From UBA8296 sp031581145 (GTDB taxonomy: Bacteria; Bacteroidota; Rhodothermia; Balneolales; Balneolaceae), in assembly GCA_031581145.1 (NCBI GenBank), contig JAVLBP010000012.1, positions 1 to 38,699 of the forward strand: a DNA stretch of 38,699 bases. Reading direction: 5' to 3'. A model generated the notes under the pieces. The model was given only the letters and a program-made list of their open reading frames with translations, did no database searches and had not been told where the DNA came from. The position numbers and the translations under genes are program-made. This document shows, in pieces, positions 15,037 to 23,590 of this stretch. Positions within the stretch are counted from its first letter, which is position 1, and the number at the start of each line of letters is the position of its first letter.

Positions 15037-17763
15037 CCAGGTATCGGCGATGCCCATCTCCACAGCAAGTGGAACAGAGAGCTCCATCGCGGATTCCATC
15101 GCTTCTTGAATCTTGGGAGGAACCGTCGCCATTTCAGACTCGTGAATCTCAAAGACGAGCTCATCGTGGACTTGCAAAAGCATTCTGGAAGTCCATTGCT
15201 CACGCTCAGCCATTGCCTGGATTTGAATCATCGCATGCTTAATGATATCGGCTGCAGTCCCCTGGATCGGCATATTGATGGCCGTGCGCTCAGCAAAGCC
15301 ACGACGTGCAAAGTTCTTCGCATCAATATCTGGAATCCATCGCTTTCTCCCAGAGAGTGTTGTCACAAATCGATGCTCCTTGGCTTTGGCAATTGTCTCT
15401 TCCATGTAGGCTTTAATCCCTGGAAAACGCTCAAAATAGGTGTCAATCATCTCCTTGCCTTCCCCATTGGAAATCCCTAGCCGAGAAGCGAGTCCATAGG
15501 CACTTACCCCATAAGGGATCCCAAAATTAACCTCTTTGGCCTTGCGGCGCTGATCTCCGGTCACCTCGTCATCTGGACCCAGATCAAAAATTTCACGTGC
15601 GGTTCGTGCGTGGATGTCCTCCCCTTTTTGGAACGCATCGATCATCGCTTGATCTTGGGCAATCGAGGCAATCACACGCAGCTCCACTTGGGAGTAATCA
15701 GCCGCCAAGAGTTGATATCCTGGCGCTGCTGTGAAGGCTTTGCGAATCTCTCGACCCCGTTCGGTACGGATGGGGATATTTTGAAGATTTGGGCTCGAAG
15801 ATGAAAGCCGTCCTGTGGCGGCGACAACCTGATTGTAACTGGTATGAATGCGCCCAGTTTCAGGGTGTTGAAGCTCAGGAAGTGCGTCGACGTAGGTCGA
15901 CTTAAGCTTGGCTGTCGCTCGGTATTCGAGTACCTTTGCCGGGAGATCGTGCACACTGGCCAGCCCCACTAGGACCTCTTCAGAGGTGGAAACTTTGCCC
16001 GTTTTGGTTTTTTTGCCCACGGGGAGTCCTAAATCGGTAAACAGTACCTCACCAAGCTGCTTAGGAGACTGGATCGAAAACTCCCGTCCCGCTAGCGTGT
16101 AAATCTCGTTTTCCAATCGGGATAAATCGGACTCGAGCTCTTTGGCAAATGTAGATAACATCTCCATATCCACTTGAACTCCATGTTCTTCCATACGCCC
16201 AAGCACTTCAATAAGAGGGAAGTCCAACTCGTCAACAACGCTTGTGAGTCCTTCGCTTTGAAGGGCTTTGGAGAGTTCCATATAAAGCTGGAATGTAATA
16301 TCAGCGTCTTCACAAGCATAGTCTGTAATCTCACTGGGGGACAGATCTGCCATCGATTTTTGGGACTTTCCCGTACCAATCAACGTCTCGATGGATATGG
16401 TGCTTACGCCCAAGTAGGTTTGAGCAAGAGCGTCCATGGATAGTTTTTGGCTCGAATCCAAGACATACGCAGCGATCATGGTGTCAAAGATGCGCCCTTT
16501 GCGCTGGATGCCAGCTCGGCGTAAGATGGTGTCGTCAAATTTGGCATTTTGAGCTATCCATAGTCTGTCGGGATCCTCAAATAGAGGGTGCACCCTGCCA
16601 CGCACATCCTCCCATGATAGCCCTTCGGCAACATTCACAGGAATGTAAAAGGCCTCCCCCGGTTTGGCAGACAAGGAGATCCCAACCAGCATGGCTTGCA
16701 TAGGATCGGCGCTACTGGTTTCAGTGTCGTAGCATAGCTCTTTGGCGCTGGAAAGCTCACCCACAAGCTCATCCAGCCTTTCCAACGAATCGATTAAGGT
16801 GTAGGACCGGGATGCTGTATCAAACAAATTGGATTGGGCACTAGTCTGAGTGCCAGCCTGGCCTCCTGCCTCACCACCTGGTTCTGTATCTGCTCCATAC
16901 TTTGCTGACAGCGTCCGGAAATTCATGCGCTCAAAAAACTGCGCCAGGGCATCTTGATCTGTCACCCCATTATAGGAAAGCTCTTTCCATGATGGAATTC
17001 CTGGGACATCGAGATGAATGGTCACCATCTCTTGCGCGAGTTTGGCTTGTTCTGCATTTGCAAGCAGTCCCTCTCGAGCCCGTTTTGCTTTTACATGTTC
17101 TGCCTGCTCCAAGAGCGCGTCCAACGATCCATACTCGTTAATAAGTGCTGGGGCCCCCTTCTTTCCGATCCCTGGTACCCCTGGGATATTATCGCTTGTG
17201 TCGCCAATCAACGCCAACACATCAATCACTTTCTCTGGCTCCACCCCGAAATAATCGTGCACTCCCTGTCGATCAATTGTGACAAATCCTCCATTGGCGT
17301 TGTCTGGTTTGATCATCCAGATATGATCACGAACAAGTTGCATGTAATCCTTATCGGGGGTAACCAAATAGACATCCGCATCGGCCGCCTCAGCCTTTGA
17401 GGCGAGGGTCCCCAGAATATCATCGGCCTCGTAGCCGTCCAATTCTAGATTATGGACACCCCAAGCCGCCATCATCTCTTTGATTAAGGGGATGCCAACG
17501 CGCAACTCCTCCGGCTGAGGGGGTCGGTTGGCCTTGTATTCGGCGTCCATTTCGTGCCGAAACGTAGGTGCATGCGTATCCCAAGCCACAGCTAGGTGGC
17601 TAGGACTATGATCATTCATGAGTCGTTCTACCGTGTTGGCAAATCCCATGATAGGCCCTGTGGGAATCCCCTCACTATTGCGAAGATTCGCATTGATAAA
17701 CGCAAAATGTGCGCGGTACGCAAGCGCCATTCCGTCGAGTAGATAGACAACCGCTCGACTCAT
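15022..17763 (-). CDS. polA: DNA polymerase I
   Basis: PolA fills gaps and removes RNA primers. Its 913 residues show all three domains: 5'-3' exonuclease (about 1-290), 3'-5' exonuclease (about 325-510) and family A polymerase (about 530-913). The proofreading residues appear intact: YDTETSS carries the first Asp-Glu pair, NAKFDDT the next Asp, and YACEDAD the last Tyr/Asp. Polymerase motifs A (LLAADYSQVELRVIA) and C (QVHDELVFEI) are present. A Gly/Ala/Gln/Thr-rich linker (about 297-318) separates the first two domains. The start overlaps the tkt stop by 4 nt, so tkt and polA form one unit. The C-terminal codons are duplicated beyond the stop. Confidence 0.97.
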   Translation of the reverse strand: MSRAVVYLLDGMALAYRAHFAFINANLRNSEGIPTGPIMGFANTVERLMNDHSPSHLAVAWDTHAPTFRHEMDAEYKANRPPQPEELRVGIPLIKEMMAAWGVHNLELDGYEADDILGTLASKAEAADADVYLVTPDKDYMQLVRDHIWMIKPDNANGGFVTIDRQGVHDYFGVEPEKVIDVLALIGDTSDNIPGVPGIGKKGAPALINEYGSLDALLEQAEHVKAKRAREGLLANAEQAKLAQEMVTIHLDVPGIPSWKELSYNGVTDQDALAQFFERMNFRTLSAKYGADTEPGGEAGGQAGTQTSAQSNLFDTASRSYTLIDSLERLDELVGELSSAKELCYDTETSSADPMQAMLVGISLSAKPGEAFYIPVNVAEGLSWEDVRGRVHPLFEDPDRLWIAQNAKFDDTILRRAGIQRKGRIFDTMIAAYVLDSSQKLSMDALAQTYLGVSTISIETLIGTGKSQKSMADLSPSEITDYACEDADITFQLYMELSKALQSEGLTSVVDELDFPLIEVLGRMEEHGVQVDMEMLSTFAKELESDLSRLENEIYTLAGREFSIQSPKQLGEVLFTDLGLPVGKKTKTGKVSTSEEVLVGLASVHDLPAKVLEYRATAKLKSTYVDALPELQHPETGRIHTSYNQVVAATGRLSSSSPNLQNIPIRTERGREIRKAFTAAPGYQLLAADYSQVELRVIASIAQDQAMIDAFQKGEDIHARTAREIFDLGPDDEVTGDQRRKAKEVNFGIPYGVSAYGLASRLGISNGEGKEMIDTYFERFPGIKAYMEETIAKAKEHRFVTTLSGRKRWIPDIDAKNFARRGFAERTAINMPIQGTAADIIKHAMIQIQAMAEREQWTSRMLLQVHDELVFEIHESEMATVPPKIQEAMESAMELSVPLAVEMGIADTWLEAH

Positions 17764-19811
17764 ACGCTCTTGGCTTGTTGTGTGGAGCGGTGAGAAAGTA
17801 TCGCCTCGCTAATCGCCTCAGGTGTGAGCCCAAACTTGTCATACAGTACATCGGCCGGTGCAGATGCCCCGAAATGATCCAGTCCAAAAGAGAGTCCATC
17901 TTCTCCCACCCAGTTCTTCCATCCAAACGTCGATCCTGCCTCAATGGAGACAACTACATGGCCTTCTGCACGGGGGATCACAGAGTGTTGATAGGTTTTG
18001 GATTGCGCATCAAAAACCTCCCAACTAGGCATGCTCACCACACGAGTCGACACGTTTGCCTCTTCGAGTTTTGTGGCTACATCAACAGCGATTGAAAGCT
18101 CAGATCCTGTTGCACACACCGTCACATCAGGAACATCCACCCCTTGAGACGGTCTCTCCTGGGACCCCGGTTTGAGGATGTAGGCCCCTTTGGCCGTATG
18201 ATTGGCTTGGGCAAGCTCTTCACGATCGAGTGTTGGGATGTTTTGGCGGGTCAATATTAACAACGTAGGGCCATCTTGGCGCTTTAGGGCCATTTTCCAG
18301 GCCTCGGCCACCTCATTGGCATCGCCTGGTCGCAATACCCATACATTTGGCATCGCACGGAGGCTTGCTAGGTGCTCAATCGGTTGGTGGGTAGGGCCAT
18401 CTTCGCCAAGGCCAATACTATCATGGGTAAAGACATAAATCGCTGGGATATGTGACAAGGCAGCCAATCGAATCGCGGGTCGACAGTAATCAGAAAAGAT
18501 TAGGAAGGTGCCCCCAAATGGACGCACACCACCATGCAAGGCCATGCCATTCATCGCTGCTCCCATGGCGTGCTCGCGGACGCCATAATGGATGTTACGT
18601 CCACTGTAATCAGAAGGCGAAAATATTCCAGCATCATCCATGGACGTATTATTGCTACCCGTTAAATCGGCCGATCCCCCTACCAATTCGGGCACAACAT
18701 CTTTGAGTTGCTGCAAAACCACTCCAGACGATTTGCGTGACGCCATCCCTTTGGCGTCTGTTGCAAAGGGTTTGACAGCGCCATCAAGACTCTCATCCGT
18801 AGGTGCGTCCCCTGCCATGCGTCGCTCGAGCTCTTGGGCAAGGTCAGGAAAAGCCTCACGATAAGCATCCAGGCCATCGAGCCACGACTCATGCGCTTCG
18901 GTGCCGTCCTCCACGGCCTTGCCCATAGCGTCGGCAACCTCGACAGGGACATCAAATGTTTTTGCTGGATCGAGTCCCAAGGCTTTTTTGGTGGCTGCCA
19001 CCTCTTCTTCACCCAATGGCGCCCCGTGAGAGGATTCAGAATCTTGTTTATTAGGACTGCCAAAGCCAATGTGAGTACGGCACACAATCAACGAAGGTTG
19101 ATCCTGGGTGGATTTCGCCTGATCGATGGCTTGATCCACAGCTATGCGATCATGACCATCGCACTCAATCACATGCCATCCGTATGCCTCAAAACGTTTG
19201 GCAACATTTTCGGTGAATGACAAGTCCGTAGAACCATCAATGGAGATCTGATTGGCATCATACAAATAGACCAGCTTGCCAAGTTTCATGTGGCCTGCCA
19301 TCGATGCCGCTTCGTGGGACACCCCCTCCATGAGATCTCCATCACTTACGATAGCATAGGTATGATGGTCAATCACATGATGTCCGTCACGATTGAATCG
19401 AGCGGCTAGGTGCGCTTCTGCCATGGCCATCCCAACACCCGTAGCAAAGCCTTGACCTAGTGGACCTGTCGTGGTTTCTACCCCTGCTGTGAGACCTACT
19501 TCTGGGTGCCCAGGGGTGATACTATCCCATTGACGAAATGCCTTGAGATCTTCTATCGAGACATCGTACCCCGTGAGGTGCAACAAACTATACAAGAGCA
19601 TCGAGCCATGACCTGCGGAGAGGACAAAGCGATCACGATTGAACCATTGCGGTTGATGAGGATGGTGAATAAGGTGTTTTGTCCATAAAACATACGCTGC
19701 ATCAGCCATTCCCATGGGCATACCGGGGTGGCCTGAATTCGCCTGTTGGACAGCATCCATACTCAGGGCACGGATGGTATTTACGCAGAGGTCGTCAACA
19801 GAAGAGGTCAT
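17760..19811 (-). CDS. tkt: Transketolase
   Basis: This TPP- and metal-dependent enzyme of the non-oxidative pentose phosphate pathway transfers two-carbon units between sugar phosphates. The 683-residue protein carries the N-terminal SGHPGMPMG motif (26-34) and the TPP/metal-binding stretch SDGDLMEG...YDAN (about 155-190). It also has the VREHAMGAAMNG block with the catalytic Glu, and THDSIGLGEDGPTHQP (about 463-478) in the pyrimidine-binding domain. Length and motifs are normal. It is co-transcribed with polA. Immediately upstream lies the terminator of the preceding TPR gene. A TTTG then 19 nt then TACCTCTC on the minus strand (19837 upward) is a weak promoter candidate. Confidence 0.96.
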   Translation of the reverse strand: MTSSVDDLCVNTIRALSMDAVQQANSGHPGMPMGMADAAYVLWTKHLIHHPHQPQWFNRDRFVLSAGHGSMLLYSLLHLTGYDVSIEDLKAFRQWDSITPGHPEVGLTAGVETTTGPLGQGFATGVGMAMAEAHLAARFNRDGHHVIDHHTYAIVSDGDLMEGVSHEAASMAGHMKLGKLVYLYDANQISIDGSTDLSFTENVAKRFEAYGWHVIECDGHDRIAVDQAIDQAKSTQDQPSLIVCRTHIGFGSPNKQDSESSHGAPLGEEEVAATKKALGLDPAKTFDVPVEVADAMGKAVEDGTEAHESWLDGLDAYREAFPDLAQELERRMAGDAPTDESLDGAVKPFATDAKGMASRKSSGVVLQQLKDVVPELVGGSADLTGSNNTSMDDAGIFSPSDYSGRNIHYGVREHAMGAAMNGMALHGGVRPFGGTFLIFSDYCRPAIRLAALSHIPAIYVFTHDSIGLGEDGPTHQPIEHLASLRAMPNVWVLRPGDANEVAEAWKMALKRQDGPTLLILTRQNIPTLDREELAQANHTAKGAYILKPGSQERPSQGVDVPDVTVCATGSELSIAVDVATKLEEANVSTRVVSMPSWEVFDAQSKTYQHSVIPRAEGHVVVSIEAGSTFGWKNWVGEDGLSFGLDHFGASAPADVLYDKFGLTPEAISEAILSHRSTQQAKSV

Positions 19812-19863
19812 ACATCAGGGAGGTCAGAGAAAAAAGAGAGGTAAGAGCAATACAATATGCATC

Positions 19864-19899
19864 AAAAAAAACGACAGACCTGAGTGTCAAGTCTGCCGT
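19864..19899 (-). terminator. Intrinsic terminator of the TPR protein gene
   Basis: On the minus strand a 13-bp stem (ACGGCAGACTTGA pairing with TCAGGTCTGTCGT, two G-T pairs) closes on a CAC tri-loop and runs into eight T. It lies 25 nt after the stop at 19924. This is the clearest factor-independent terminator in the window. Confidence 0.88.
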
Positions 19900-19923
19900 T
19901 AAAGTACAAAAACCGTAGGTGAG

Positions 19924-20937
19924 TTAGGAACCCGAAGTGCCCGGACATTTTAACTCAAACTCCATTTTGTGATTGGCTGGATCACGGAAGTCTCCGTAGC
20001 TAGCGTTCTTCATGGCAGAGCATGCTGCATCCTTGTTGTTTTGCATTTGGTATGCAAACCCTAGCTCAAAATAAATTTTTGCCTTGTCCGCCACACCACC
20101 TGATTCTAACTCGAGGGCTCTTTGGGCATTGCTAATCGCTTCATCATAACGGCTACGTTTGTTGTAGGCCTCAGCCAAGCGGAAAAACACATCGGCTTCG
20201 TCGGTTTCGTACTCCGCGGCTCGGTTTAACAAGTCAATACCGTCTGTGATTTGGTTGTCCTGCACAGCTTGCGCGCCAGAGGAAAGCAATGTTTGGACAG
20301 CTTGATCCGTCGCTCGACTCGCCACTTGACCTTGGTCATACATCTCAGCGAGTGTGATGGCTTGATCAAACATGGACACAACATCGGCCGTCGCTTTGCC
20401 TTGCTTTCTCATGACAATAGCTTTCTGAAAGTAAGCTTGTGCATAATTGGCGTTGGCATCAATAGCGAGGTCAAGGGTGGCAGATGCCCCTTCCAGATCC
20501 TCTTGTCTAAACTGAACGAGGGATTTGACATAGTATAGTTGAGGAATATTGCCGGCCATTTGTGCAGCAATGGATGACTCACCATATTCTGTGGCTGCTT
20601 CTTCGGCTTCCTGAAAAGCTTCGATTGCGGCATCGATTGTTTCAAGCGACTGATTTGATTGAAACGTCTTGTAGGCTTCGCTCGCTTTGGCAGAGTAAAT
20701 CCGTGGGAGCTGCCCAACCACCAGGTCTTGGATATCGGCTAAGCCAGCCTCTTCTGCGTCGTCATAGACGGCCTCAAACGCTTCGATGGCTTCTTCATAA
20801 GAACCTGCAGTAGCCTTCTCTTGGGCGGCATTATAGGCATTGGTGATTTCGGTTTGGGCATCTTGTGCAAAGGATACGGAGCCCGTGAGAAAGAGGATTA
20901 TTAGTAGAGATGAAAGACCTTGAAGGGTTCGTTTCAT
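19924..20937 (-). CDS. Exported tetratricopeptide-repeat protein
   Basis: From ATG 20937 the protein has 337 residues. It begins MKRTLQGLSSLLIILFLTGS, a basic tip plus hydrophobic core, followed by a likely signal-peptidase site at VSFA-Q near residue 24. The frame is open for ten more codons to an ATG at 20967, but that would put the signal peptide internally, so I prefer 20937. The mature part is helical and acidic. It has TPR-like units near 40-75, 95-125, 150-185, 222-262 (ADVFFRLAEAYNKRSRYDEAI) and 272-300 (AKIYFELGFAYQMQNNKDAA). Such proteins act as protein-binding scaffolds in the periplasm. No partner is indicated. It is monocistronic, with its own strong terminator. Confidence 0.8.
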   Translation of the reverse strand: MKRTLQGLSSLLIILFLTGSVSFAQDAQTEITNAYNAAQEKATAGSYEEAIEAFEAVYDDAEEAGLADIQDLVVGQLPRIYSAKASEAYKTFQSNQSLETIDAAIEAFQEAEEAATEYGESSIAAQMAGNIPQLYYVKSLVQFRQEDLEGASATLDLAIDANANYAQAYFQKAIVMRKQGKATADVVSMFDQAITLAEMYDQGQVASRATDQAVQTLLSSGAQAVQDNQITDGIDLLNRAAEYETDEADVFFRLAEAYNKRSRYDEAISNAQRALELESGGVADKAKIYFELGFAYQMQNNKDAACSAMKNASYGDFRDPANHKMEFELKCPGTSGS

Positions 20938-21030
20938 GGGAAAGTTGATTTGATTCATGTTTTGCAAAGTTTACAATCTATTCAATCAAGAGGTTTTATC
21001 CTAAATGGAACTCGAAAAATTAACACATGC

Positions 21031-21062
21031 TATAAATTCAAGACCTATTAAATTCAAGACCT
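21031..21062 (-). repeat. 16-bp tandem repeat directly after the LOG-family gene stop
   Basis: TAAATTCAAGACCT occurs at 21033-21046 and 21049-21062 (period 16). A partial third copy (TATAAATTC) continues into the end of the LOG coding sequence, so the unit includes that gene's last codons and stop. The same GAATTTATAG string therefore occurs on both sides. Confidence 0.88.
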
Positions 21063-21773
21063 CTATAAATTCGTATGGACTTCCTGCTCATTGTAATATG
21101 AAAGGATATGATCCATAGCATCATCGACTGAGTCGGTAAGAAGGAACAATTCCATCCCTTTTGGACTAATCATCCCTAGGGCCAGCGTTTTTTCCTTCAA
21201 CCAGTCAACTAGGCCTTGCCAATACTCCGTTCCCATCAAAACGATGGGAAGGTGTGGAATCTTTTGAGTAGATATAAGCGTCAAACATTCAAAGAGCTCA
21301 TCTAGCGTACCAAACCCACCAGGAAAAACGACAAAGGCTTTGGCATATTTGATGAACATCAGCTTGCGGATAAAGAAGTACTCAAAGACAATTTCGTGTT
21401 CCTTTTGGACATATGGATTGGTGCCCTGTTCATGAGGAAGCTCTATCGATAAGCCCACAGACGCGCCACCGCCAGCTAGTGCGCCCTCATTTCCTGCTTC
21501 CATCACTCCAGGTCCCCCACCGGTGATGACACCGAAGCCACTTTCTGCAATTCTCTGGGCCATCTCTTTGGCCAAATCGACGTTTGGATGCTCTTTTGCC
21601 AGCCTAGATGAGCCAAAAAGGGATACGCATGGTCCAATTTTGGACATTTTGTTGTACCCCTCGACCAGTTCGCCCATAATTTTAAAGACACTCCATAAAT
21701 CATCTGTTGGATTGTCATCAAATCGGAACGTTTCAGCAGGTGTATGATTGGACTTTGGGTGGGATGAGGCCAT
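21063..21773 (-). CDS. LOG-family protein (TIGR00730, Rossmann-fold nucleotide-binding)
   Basis: This 236-residue protein has the two LOG signatures: GGGPGVMEAGNEGA (85-98) and PGGFGTLDE (151-159, the PGGxGTxxE motif). Members were once annotated as lysine decarboxylases. Characterised ones are cytokinin riboside 5'-monophosphate phosphoribohydrolases or more general nucleotide 5'-monophosphate nucleosidases (PpnN/YgdH type). The substrate here cannot be read from sequence. It has an N-terminal extension of about 25 residues. It starts 15 nt after the DUF5683 stop and is probably the last gene of the parA unit. A 16-bp tandem repeat begins at its stop codon. Confidence 0.87.
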   Translation of the reverse strand: MASSHPKSNHTPAETFRFDDNPTDDLWSVFKIMGELVEGYNKMSKIGPCVSLFGSSRLAKEHPNVDLAKEMAQRIAESGFGVITGGGPGVMEAGNEGALAGGGASVGLSIELPHEQGTNPYVQKEHEIVFEYFFIRKLMFIKYAKAFVVFPGGFGTLDELFECLTLISTQKIPHLPIVLMGTEYWQGLVDWLKEKTLALGMISPKGMELFLLTDSVDDAMDHILSYYNEQEVHTNL

Positions 21774-21788
21774 ACGCGAGTTGTTGAG

Positions 21789-22568
21789 TTACTTGAAATG
21801 GAGTGTAAAGGTTAGCGAGGGGGTAGGTTGGGTAATTGGTTGTGAGGTGAGTGGATATTGGGTGGCCGTAGAGTGCTTGCTCAAGGTCATTTGTGTGGCC
21901 CGGTCATGTACATTGGAGGGGGCGTTTGGGGTGAATGTGGGAACGATCGAGGCTTGCAGGTTATCGCTCACATCGAATGTCGCCATATGTGCATAGACGT
22001 ACGAATCAACCACATTTAAGCCCCACACCAACACGATGGACAATATGGCTAAGTCTCGCCGATTACGGGTTTGATCGCGCAACTGTTGCACTTGGCTAAG
22101 GTTTGCAGAGGCTGGAATTGAGCTCGGTGTCGGGCCAAATTTGAAGTCAGATTCCGCACCGTAAGCGATATTATAGGCAGCGGCTCGGTAATCGTGATAA
22201 TCCTTGGTTAATTGGGATGTTAGCAGTGCTGTTCCAGTAAACAATCCTGCAAATAATGGGACTTTCCAGGTTTGTCCATTGGTCACTTGACCCCAACCTG
22301 GCAGGATCATGGAGCGACGCATCACCTGTTTAGGCGTAAGCTCTGTGGGTTCTGCTTTAAGGGCGTCAAAAGGGCTTGTCGTGTCTGACTGAACCGATTG
22401 GAGGGTGTGTTCTACGGTGGTGATGGGGGTGTGTTCTGCAGGGGTGGTGGTTGTATGGACGGTGTAGGCAAGAGACACGTTTGTGGAGAGGCCCAAGGCA
22501 ATCCACACAAGCGCAACAGGTCGAGCGGTGCAGTTCAGTCGTACCCTGAAACGCCAAGATCTACCCAT
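21789..22568 (-). CDS. DUF5683 membrane protein
   Basis: This is a 259-residue predicted envelope protein. An N-terminal hydrophobic segment (about 18-35) probably acts as a signal peptide. A Thr/His-rich stretch follows. The DUF5683 core then starts at SMILPGWGQ (about 96-104), with a hydrophobic segment near 112-130 and a second one, ILSIVLVWGLNVVDSYVYAH (about 177-196). The last 55 residues are polar and Thr/Pro-rich. The molecular role of DUF5683 is not known to me. Its ATG shares one base with the parB stop (TAATG), a strong sign of coupled translation with the segregation genes. Confidence 0.78.
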   Translation of the reverse strand: MGRSWRFRVRLNCTARPVALVWIALGLSTNVSLAYTVHTTTTPAEHTPITTVEHTLQSVQSDTTSPFDALKAEPTELTPKQVMRRSMILPGWGQVTNGQTWKVPLFAGLFTGTALLTSQLTKDYHDYRAAAYNIAYGAESDFKFGPTPSSIPASANLSQVQQLRDQTRNRRDLAILSIVLVWGLNVVDSYVYAHMATFDVSDNLQASIVPTFTPNAPSNVHDRATQMTLSKHSTATQYPLTSQPITQPTPSLTFTLHFK

Positions 22569-23590
22569 TAGGATGATTCGAATCGAAGCGCCTCAAGCAT
22601 ACGTTCGAGATCTTCGTCGTTGTAGTATTCAATGCGGACAACGCCTCCCTGTTTTTTGGGACGGAGTTTAACCCTGGTGCCAAACGCCGATGAGCATTTC
22701 TTTTCGAACTCTTGGGCAAACGGCGATAGCTTTGTGGCTTTTGTGGTAGGTTGAAGCTGACGTTTCTTCTCTTGCGTCTTTGCCCAGGCCTCCACGTCCC
22801 GTACAGACCATCCCTCTTCGGAAATTTTCTGGATTGCTGTAGCCATGATGGTCTCATTTTTGAGCAAAATTAACGCCCTTGCATGCCCCATTGAGACCTT
22901 CCCTTCTTTGAGCGCAGTCTGCACCACAGGTGGCAGCGACAACAAACGAAGCATGTTGGCAACGGCCGATCGAGATTTACCAACTTGGGTAGATACTTGT
23001 TCTTGAGTGAAGTCACACTCTTGCATTAGACGCTCGTAGCCTAAAGCCTCATCAATTGGGTTGAGCTGCTCCCGTTGGATATTCTCAACCAACGCCATCG
23101 CCATTCGCTGCTGGTCGTTAATTTCTCGAATGTAGGCTGGGATATCTGTCAAGCCAGCCAATTTACTTGCTCGAAGCCGGCGCTCTCCACTAATGAGCTC
23201 ATACTTCTGCTCACCCAATGCGCGCACGGTGATGGGTTGGATTAACCCGTGCAACGTAATACTTGCCGCAAGGTCTGCCAACGAGTCTTCTGGAAAGTCT
23301 TGTCGTGGCTGATCTGGATTTGCTCGAATCGAGTTTAAGGGGACTTGCAAGACACGATGCACTCGATCGGCAGGCTCAATGGGAATCGCGGTTTTGGTAT
23401 TAGCGGAGGTGGTATTACTCTGGGATTGCTTACGATTGCCACCAGAGTTATCACCGGAATTGTCACCAGAATTATCACCACGTTTGGCCTTGGACTCCCC
23501 CTGAGACCCTTGTCCGTTTGAGCCCTTCGCTTCATCCTCATACTCTGGGAAGAAGGCTCCTAATCCTCGTCCTAACGCTTTCTTCGCCAT
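22568..23590 (-). CDS. parB: Chromosome partitioning protein ParB (CTPase, parS-binding)
   Basis: ParB loads on parS sites as a CTP-dependent clamp and works with ParA to segregate origins. The 340-residue protein begins AKKALGRGLGAFF, the usual short ParA-stimulating motif. The CTPase/N domain starts near 80, with ISGERR (133-138) and ENIQREQ (169-175). A helix-turn-helix lies near 194-217, and the C-terminal dimerisation part is about 290-340. The stretch 22-70 is a low-complexity linker with three GDNS repeats. Start and stop both overlap neighbours by one base (TAATG with parA and with the DUF5683 gene). I see no canonical parS in the window. Confidence 0.95.
   Translation of the reverse strand: MAKKALGRGLGAFFPEYEDEAKGSNGQGSQGESKAKRGDNSGDNSGDNSGGNRKQSQSNTTSANTKTAIPIEPADRVHRVLQVPLNSIRANPDQPRQDFPEDSLADLAASITLHGLIQPITVRALGEQKYELISGERRLRASKLAGLTDIPAYIREINDQQRMAMALVENIQREQLNPIDEALGYERLMQECDFTQEQVSTQVGKSRSAVANMLRLLSLPPVVQTALKEGKVSMGHARALILLKNETIMATAIQKISEEGWSVRDVEAWAKTQEKKRQLQPTTKATKLSPFAQEFEKKCSSAFGTRVKLRPKKQGGVVRIEYYNDEDLERMLEALRFESS
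23438..23479 (-). repeat. 12-bp coding repeats in the ParB linker
   Basis: Three successive 12-bp units encode GDNS-GDNS-GDNS, followed by GG (residues 38-51 of ParB). Such arrays can gain or lose units by slippage without shifting frame. Confidence 0.85.
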
